Assembly: GCF_001514265.1 (NCBI RefSeq)
Contig: NZ_KQ948993.1
Span: forward strand, 264,787 to 328,786
Length of the DNA: 64,000 nt
Reading direction: 5' to 3'
Origin: Streptomyces resistomycificus
Lineage (GTDB): Bacteria > Actinomycetota > Actinomycetes > Streptomycetales > Streptomycetaceae
Below the pieces are notes generated by a model. It saw nothing but the letters and a program-made list of their open reading frames with translations, was not told where the DNA came from and made no database searches. Both the position numbers and the translations under genes were made by a program. Shown piece by piece: positions 59,062 to 64,000 of the stretch; position 1 is the first letter of the stretch; the number at the start of each line of letters is the position of its first letter.

Positions 59062-60564
59062 CTACCACTTGCCGGGCGCGTAGTCCTTCAGGAAGACGCC
59101 GTACAGGTCCTCGCCCTCCTCGCCGCGCACGACCGGGTCGTAGACGCGGGCCGCGCCGTCGACCAGGTCGAGGGGGGCGTGGAAGCCCTCCTCGGCGAGG
59201 CGCAGCTTGTCGTAGTGGGGGCGCTCGTCGGTGATCCAGCCGGTGTCGACCGAGGTCATGAGGATGCCGTCGGTCTGGAACATCTCCTGGCCGCTGGTCC
59301 GCGTCACCATGTTCATCGCGGCCTTGGCGGCGTTGGTGTTCGGGTGGCCCGCGCCCTTGTAACCGCGGCCGAAGACGCCCTCCATCGCCGAGACGTTCAC
59401 GACGTACGCGCGCCCGCTCGTCGCCTTCTTCGCGGCGGCGGCCATGACCGGGCGCAGCGCGCTGATGAGGATGAACGGCGCCGTGTAGTTGCACAGCTGG
59501 GTCTCGAGAAGCTCCACCGGGGAGATCTGCTCGATCGTCTGCACCCAGGTGTTGCTGTCGACGACGTCGGGGACCAGGCCGCCCGCGTCGATGGCGGTGC
59601 CGTCGAGGTGCCGGGCGACGCTGGCGTTGCCCGCGATCAGGGCGAGGTCGGCGACCTTCTGCGCGTCGAGGTCGCTGGCGCCGACGGGGAGCGCGGCCGC
59701 CCCGGTCAGACCGTCGACCGCGCCGGAGTTGAAGGCGCCGATGACGTGGTGGGCGGGGAGCTCTCCGGCGGGCAGCGGGGCGCTTTCGCCCTCGACCAGT
59801 GCGGCGTAGGCGGAGGGCAGGCGGCGCACGGTCTGCGTCGCGTTGTTGATGAGGATGTCGAGGGGGCCCGCCGCGGCGACCTGGTCGGCGAGGGCCACGG
59901 CCTGGGCCGGGTCGCGCAGGTCGATGCCGACGACCTCGAGGCGGTGCATCCAGTCCGCCGAGTCGTCCATGGCCCGGAAGCGGCGGATGGCGTCCTTCGG
60001 GAAGCGCGTGGTGATCGTGGTGTGCGCGCCGTCCCGCAGCAGCCGCAGCGCGATGTACATGCCGATCTTGGCGCGGCCGCCGGTGAGCAGGGCGCGCTTG
60101 CCCGTGAGGTCGGCGCGGGCGTCGCGCTTGGCGCGGTTCAGGCGGGCGCAGTCGGGACAGAGCTGGTGGTAGAAGTAGTCGACCTCGACGTACCGGGTCT
60201 TGCAGGTGTAGCAGGAGCGCGGGCGCTGGAGTATCCCCGCGACCTGGCCCTCCTCGGTGCCCGACGACGGGAGGATGCCCTCCGTCTCGTCGTCGATCCG
60301 CTGGGCGGAGCCGGTCGCAGTGGCCTCCGTGACCGCCTTGTCGTGCGCGGTCTTGGCGGCCCGGCGCTCCTGACGGCGGCGCTGCTTCACGGTCCGGTAG
60401 ATGCCCGCGGTGGCGCGGCGGACGGCGATCGCGTCAGGGTGGTCGACGTCCAGCTTGTCGAGCTCGTCGAGCACGCTGAGGCAGACGGCGAGCCGCTCCG
60501 GGTCGATGCCGGGACCGTGGACGATCTCGTCCGTGGTCGCCGAGCCGTTGTCTGTCACCGTCAT
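59062..60564 (-). CDS. SDR oxidoreductase with N-terminal extension and four-cysteine zinc-ribbon motif
   Basis: 500 residues, about twice a classical SDR. The N-terminal ~170 residues are charged and helical and end with SCYTCKTRYVEVDYFYHQLC then PDC, a CxxC...CxxC motif likely to bind zinc. Then GKRALLTGGRAKIGMYIALR (cofactor loop), DILINNATQ, a catalytic region YVVNVSAMEGVFGRGYKGAG and NTNAAKAAMNMVTRTSGQEM (Asn/Lys), and TDGILMTSVDTGWITDE. The expected Tyr-x3-Lys tyrosine appears replaced by NTNAAK, so the mechanism is unusual. Role unknown. Confidence 0.82.
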   Translation of the reverse strand: MTVTDNGSATTDEIVHGPGIDPERLAVCLSVLDELDKLDVDHPDAIAVRRATAGIYRTVKQRRRQERRAAKTAHDKAVTEATATGSAQRIDDETEGILPSSGTEEGQVAGILQRPRSCYTCKTRYVEVDYFYHQLCPDCARLNRAKRDARADLTGKRALLTGGRAKIGMYIALRLLRDGAHTTITTRFPKDAIRRFRAMDDSADWMHRLEVVGIDLRDPAQAVALADQVAAAGPLDILINNATQTVRRLPSAYAALVEGESAPLPAGELPAHHVIGAFNSGAVDGLTGAAALPVGASDLDAQKVADLALIAGNASVARHLDGTAIDAGGLVPDVVDSNTWVQTIEQISPVELLETQLCNYTAPFILISALRPVMAAAAKKATSGRAYVVNVSAMEGVFGRGYKGAGHPNTNAAKAAMNMVTRTSGQEMFQTDGILMTSVDTGWITDERPHYDKLRLAEEGFHAPLDLVDGAARVYDPVVRGEEGEDLYGVFLKDYAPGKW

Positions 60565-60668
60565 GGCCGCTGCCGTTCCCTGGGTGTTTCGCGCGGCGCT
60601 CCGACGACGACCGCTTTCGAACGGGGAATTTTACGGAGCACCGGGCCGCAGCGCCAAACCCGCGACGA

Positions 60669-61997
60669 TCATGGGTCGCAGGCAGTGATCAGCGTCTCCA
60701 CCTCCTCGGAGACCGCGCGGGCCAGCCGGTCCAGATCGGGAACGGCCTCGGCGTCGGCGACGAGGCCGTAGTGGACGCGTCCTCGGTACGTGGAGATGGC
60801 GATGGCGAGGGACTGTCCGCGGGCCAGCGGGGCGAAGGGGTAGACCTCGGTGACCTGGTTGCCGCCGAGCTTCAGCCCGATGCCCGGCAGGGGCACGCTG
60901 GTGACCAGGATGTCGAACCAGAGCCGGGCGGCCTGGCTGACCAGCGGGCCGCCGAGCCGGTGGCCGAGCGCCGGGACGTGGTCGGCGAGCAGCGCGACGG
61001 CGCCGGCGCCCCGGTTGGGTCCGGCGTCCTTGTTGCGGTCCATGGCCGTGCGGACCGTGGCGAGCCGGCCCAGCGGGTCCGGGTCGGCGACGGGAAGCCT
61101 TATCAGGTACCCGGAGAGCCGGTTGCCCTGTGGGTGGGCGGTGCGCGGGCGGCGCCTGGAGACCGGGATCAGGGCGCGGGGCGCCACGCCGTCGCTGCCG
61201 TCGCCGCGTTCGTCCAGCCAGCGCCGCAGGGCGCCCGCGACGACGGCGATCAGTACGTCGTTGACGGTGCCGCCGACGGCCTTGCGGACGCGGTGCACGT
61301 CGTCGATGTCGACGACCACCCCGGCGGTGCGGCGGGTGCCGGTGGCCCTGGCGGTGAAGGCGGCCGAGCTGCGTACGTCCAGGGTGGAGCGGGCGACCGA
61401 GGTGCCGATGTCGAGGGCCCGGCCCACGTCGGAGAGGGCACCGCGCACCAGGTCCGGCAGTTCGCGGACGTCGGGAAGGCCGCGGGCCGGCGCGGCGGGG
61501 CGGGGACGGCGGGGCGCCACGTCCATCGGGTCCAGGATCGCGGCGGCGAGCGTCAGTGCGCGCAGCCCGTCGGCGAGGGCGTGGTGGAACTTGAACAGCA
61601 CGGCGTAGGAGACCCCGTCCTCCCCCGGCAGTACGTGCGCCTCCCACGGCGGCCGGTCCCGGTCCAGCGGCCGTTGCATCAGCCGGCCCGCCTCGGCCTG
61701 GAAGTCGGCCGTCGGGGCGTGCAGCAGGACGTGGTGGAGGGGATCGAAGCCGGGGTCAGGGACGCGGGCGGCGCCGCCGAGCACGGGTGGCAGAGCGAGC
61801 GGCTGCCACACGTCCCGGATCCGCATCCGCAGCCCGGGCACCGCGGCGGCCCTGGCGGCCAGCAGATCGGCCGCGTGAGCGCCCGCGGCGGGCGAGGGCG
61901 CCGTGAAGACACCGAGGGCACCCAGGTGCATGGGGTGCTCGGCGGACTCCATGTTCCAGAACGCCAGGTCGAGAGGTGCGAGCAGGTCAGAAGTCAA
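60669..61997 (-). CDS. wax ester synthase/diacylglycerol acyltransferase (WS/DGAT)
   Basis: 442 residues. The catalytic HHxxxDG is FKFHHALADGLRALTLA, the N-terminus is DLAFWNMESAEHPMHLGAL, and conserved GTVNDVLIAVVAGALRRWL and NRLSGYLIRLPV follow. It makes triacylglycerol from acyl-CoA and diacylglycerol (or wax esters) at the membrane: the main storage-lipid step in Streptomyces. Starts at TTG 61997 with GAGG-type sequence upstream; no ATG gives full length. Next to glgC and glgA, making a carbon-reserve neighbourhood. Confidence 0.92.
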   Translation of the reverse strand: MTSDLLAPLDLAFWNMESAEHPMHLGALGVFTAPSPAAGAHAADLLAARAAAVPGLRMRIRDVWQPLALPPVLGGAARVPDPGFDPLHHVLLHAPTADFQAEAGRLMQRPLDRDRPPWEAHVLPGEDGVSYAVLFKFHHALADGLRALTLAAAILDPMDVAPRRPRPAAPARGLPDVRELPDLVRGALSDVGRALDIGTSVARSTLDVRSSAAFTARATGTRRTAGVVVDIDDVHRVRKAVGGTVNDVLIAVVAGALRRWLDERGDGSDGVAPRALIPVSRRRPRTAHPQGNRLSGYLIRLPVADPDPLGRLATVRTAMDRNKDAGPNRGAGAVALLADHVPALGHRLGGPLVSQAARLWFDILVTSVPLPGIGLKLGGNQVTEVYPFAPLARGQSLAIAISTYRGRVHYGLVADAEAVPDLDRLARAVSEEVETLITACDP

Positions 61998-62096
61998 TGG
62001 CTTGCCTCGCGTCGACGAAGGGTGAGTCAGCAGTCAATCGCCCACTGGCGATTACGGTCAAGTACGATCAAGCTACGCACAGTTAACAACGCATTA

Positions 62097-62124
62097 AGTC
62101 CCGCCCCCTGGGAAGGGCGGGACT
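62097..62124 (-). terminator. intrinsic terminator downstream of glgC
   Basis: AGTCCCGCCC (62097-62106) pairs with GGGCGGGACT (62115-62124), 8-base loop. On the minus strand it is followed by TTAATGCG. It separates glgC from the WS/DGAT gene. Confidence 0.8.
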
Positions 62125-62226
62125 CATGTTTCGCGTGTCGCCTCAGCCGTCCGCGATCCCGGTGTACACCACGCCGCCTCCGCAGCGGCGGACGGCGCGC
62201 CCACCGGGACTCCTCAGGGGCCGGCC

Positions 62227-63447
62227 CTAGGGCACCTGCTGGTCCTTGCCCAGCGCGATCACCCCGCCCTTGGAGACGGTGTACAGCTCCGAGTCGCGCT
62301 CCGGGTTCACCCCTATCGTCGCGCCCGGCGGCACCTCGACGTTCTTGTCCAGTACCGCCCCGCGCACCACCGCGCCCCGCCCGATGTGCACGTTGTCGTG
62401 CAGCACCGAGCCCTGGACGACCGCCCCCGGGTCGACCACGACCCCCGGGGAGAGCACCGACCGGGTGACCTGGCCGCGGATCAGGCAGCCCGCGCTGATG
62501 ATGGACTCGCTGGCGATGCCGCCGGCGTTGAAGCGGGCCGGGGACAGCTGGCCGGAGTGGGTGTAGATGGGCCACTGCCGGTTGTAGAGGTTGAAGGTGG
62601 GGCGCTCGGCGATCAGGTCCATGTGCGCCTCGTAGTACGCGTCGAGCGTGCCGACGTCCCGCCAGTAGCCCTGGTCGCGGGTGGTCTCGCCGGGCACGTG
62701 GTTGGCGCTGAAGTCGTAGAGCTGGGCCTCGCCGCGGTCGGTGAGCTGGGGCAGGATCGAGCCGCCCATGTCGTGTACGGAGCCGGGGTCCTCGGCGTCC
62801 CGCTGCAGCGCCTCGATGAGGGCCTTGGTGGTGAAGATGTAGTTGCCCATCGAGGCGAACACGCAGTCGGGGTCGTCGGCGAGACCGGCCGGGTCGGCGG
62901 GCTTCTCCAGGAAGCGTTCCACCGTCTGGCCGTCGGAGGCGGGGCTGATCACGCCGAAGGACGACGACTCGCCGCGTGGGACGCGTATCCCGGCCACCGT
63001 CACACCCGCGCCGCTCTCGATGTGCTGGGCGAGCATCTGACGCGGGTCCATGCGGTAGACGTGGTCGGCGCCGAACACGGCGACGTACTCCGGCCGCTCG
63101 TCGTAGACGAGGTTCAGGGACTGCAGGATCGCGTCCGCGCTGCCCAGGTACCAGCGCGGGCCCAGGCGCTGCTGGGCCGGGACCGGGGTGACGTAGTTGC
63201 CGAGCAGGCTGGACATCCGCCAGGTGGTGGTGATGTGCCGGTCCAGGGAGTGCGACTTGTACTGCGTCAGGACGCAGATGCGCAGGATGTCCGCGTTGAC
63301 GAGGTTGGACAGCACGAAGTCCACCAGGCGGTACGTGCCGCCGAAGGTGACCGCGGGTTTCGCGCGGTCCGCGGTCAGCGGCATCAGGCGCTTGCCCTCT
63401 CCGCCCGCCAGCACGATTCCGAGCACCGAAGGACCACCACGACGCAT
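62227..63447 (-). CDS. glgC: glucose-1-phosphate adenylyltransferase
   Basis: 406 residues. GIVLAGGEGKRLMPLTADRA KPA is the nucleotidyl-transferase motif split at the GGxGxRL, GSADAILQSLNLVYDERPEY is the substrate loop, VAVFGADHVYRMD carries the metal Asp, and SFGVISP and RFLEKPADP follow; the C-terminal left-handed beta-helix (VDPGAVVQGSVLHDNVHIGR) is complete. It makes ADP-glucose for glycogen or maltose-1-phosphate synthesis. ATG 63447 with GGGGAGAG upstream. Downstream of glgA/glgM on the same strand by 80 bp. Confidence 0.95.
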   Translation of the reverse strand: MRRGGPSVLGIVLAGGEGKRLMPLTADRAKPAVTFGGTYRLVDFVLSNLVNADILRICVLTQYKSHSLDRHITTTWRMSSLLGNYVTPVPAQQRLGPRWYLGSADAILQSLNLVYDERPEYVAVFGADHVYRMDPRQMLAQHIESGAGVTVAGIRVPRGESSSFGVISPASDGQTVERFLEKPADPAGLADDPDCVFASMGNYIFTTKALIEALQRDAEDPGSVHDMGGSILPQLTDRGEAQLYDFSANHVPGETTRDQGYWRDVGTLDAYYEAHMDLIAERPTFNLYNRQWPIYTHSGQLSPARFNAGGIASESIISAGCLIRGQVTRSVLSPGVVVDPGAVVQGSVLHDNVHIGRGAVVRGAVLDKNVEVPPGATIGVNPERDSELYTVSKGGVIALGKDQQVP

Positions 63448-63527
63448 GGCCTCTCCCCTCACCCTGGTTGATCCATGCCTGCCCCCGCGCACCACGGAAT
63501 ACGCCTGTTCGGCGAACTCCTGTCGCA

Positions 63528-64000
63528 CTAACCCTGTTTGAGAATCTCCTCGTAGAGCCGCACCGTGCGCCGGGCGACCGCGTCCCAGCCGAACTCGCCC
63601 ACCGCGCGCTCCCGCCCGGCCTCGCCCATCTCCCGCGCGGCCGCCGGATCGCCGAGGACCGAGTCCAGTGCGCGCGCGAGCCCCGTCTCGAAGTCGTCGT
63701 CCACGGACACGAGCACTCCCGTCCTGCCGTCCTCCACGACCTCGGGGATGCCGCCGACCCGGGAGGCCACGACGGGGGTCCCGCACGCCATCGCCTCCAG
63801 GTTGACGATGCCCAGAGGTTCGTACACCGAAGGGCAGACGAACACCGCGGCGTGCGTCAGCAGTTGGATCACCTCGGGACGCGGCAGCATCTGCGGGATC
63901 CAGTGCACGCCCTCGCGGACCCGGCTCAGCTCCTGGAAGAGCTCGCGGAACTCCTGGTCGATCTCGGGGGTGTCGGGAGCGCCGGCGCACAGCACGACCT
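63528..64000 (-). CDS. glgA: glycogen synthase / alpha-maltose-1-phosphate synthase (GT4), C-terminal part
   Basis: The last ~157 residues of a GT4 glycosyltransferase; the 5' part lies beyond the window. HWIPQMLPRPEVIQLLTHAA and VFVCPSVYEPLGIVNLEAMA contain the ExFGxxxLE-type (EPLGIVNLEAMACGTPVVAS) donor-binding motif. In actinobacteria this protein is often GlgM, which uses ADP-glucose and glucose-1-phosphate to form maltose-1-phosphate for GlgE; the old name is glycogen synthase GlgA. Adjacent glgC supplies ADP-glucose. Confidence 0.88.
   Translation of the reverse strand, partial: VVLCAGAPDTPEIDQEFRELFQELSRVREGVHWIPQMLPRPEVIQLLTHAAVFVCPSVYEPLGIVNLEAMACGTPVVASRVGGIPEVVEDGRTGVLVSVDDDFETGLARALDSVLGDPAAAREMGEAGRERAVGEFGWDAVARRTVRLYEEILKQG

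Overview
The window is chromosomal DNA of a Streptomyces or a very close relative. Coding frames are GC-rich at the third codon position, GTG and TTG starts are common, and many genes belong to families typical of that genus: a PAS-GGDEF-EAL protein, an MmyB-like regulator, DUF574 methyltransferase, PP2C/SpoIIE phosphatase, ZAS anti-sigma factor, class F sortase, a LysX-type PG lysyltransferase fused to lysyl-tRNA synthetase, WS/DGAT, and ornithine-lipid genes beside a succinate dehydrogenase. From memory, several of these (olsA/olsB, sdhCAB, the RmdA-like protein, the COG4315 lipoprotein, WS/DGAT) lie in the same order in the S. coelicolor SCO09xx region. That comparison was not run here.

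Layout. 1-5.7 kb: the end of an inositol catabolism operon (iolD 3' end, mmsA/iolA, sugar-porter MFS, Gfo/Idh dehydrogenase, TIM-barrel isomerase) closed by a strong hairpin. 5.9-7.1 kb: a decayed module with a frameshifted MmyB-like regulator and, divergent from it, the first codons of an SDR joined to the last 77 codons of egtD. 7.2-15.6 kb: dodecin, HAD phosphatase, secreted PL9-like beta-helix protein, [2Fe-2S] protein, a Zur-box-controlled rpmF paralogue plus CobW-type GTPase, a nucleotidyltransferase, a luciferase-like oxidoreductase and a UvrA-like ABC protein. 16.2-18.1 kb: a two-gene accessory island of unknown role (53-residue-repeat protein and an HExxHxxGxxH protein). 18.3-28 kb: ornithine-lipid acyltransferases, succinate dehydrogenase with a divergent LysR gene, an NTF2-like protein, a c-di-GMP turnover protein and a methyltransferase. 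28.3-33.6 kb: a cell-surface block (lipoprotein, proline-rich protein, DUF4239 protein, secreted protein, sortase, polysaccharide deacetylase). 33.7-47 kb: LysX-like enzyme, universal stress protein, CapA-like lipoprotein, ECF sigma and ZAS anti-sigma pair, Fpg/Nei glycosylase, SpoIIE phosphatase, DUF6777 lipoprotein and lipase-maturation-factor protein.

47-55 kb is a zone of gene decay: a truncated SDR after an aldo/keto reductase, a fused IS110/IS5 graveyard, a frameshifted ketoacyl synthase III, a Uma2-like scrap and a broken GH20 hexosaminidase. Inside it are an intact efflux pump and an F420-type oxidoreductase that share a TAAC-N6-GTTA operator. 55-64 kb returns to core-like genes: amidase, GNAT, a 57-residue protein, HD-like protein, two SDRs, WS/DGAT, glgC and the end of glgA/glgM. 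The last three form a carbon-storage neighbourhood (neutral lipid plus glycogen or maltose-1-phosphate).

No tRNA, rRNA or CRISPR array was seen. The best candidates for something undescribed are the 16.2-18.1 kb island, the SDR-egtD junction, and the two-site regulon at 50.3-50.9 kb.
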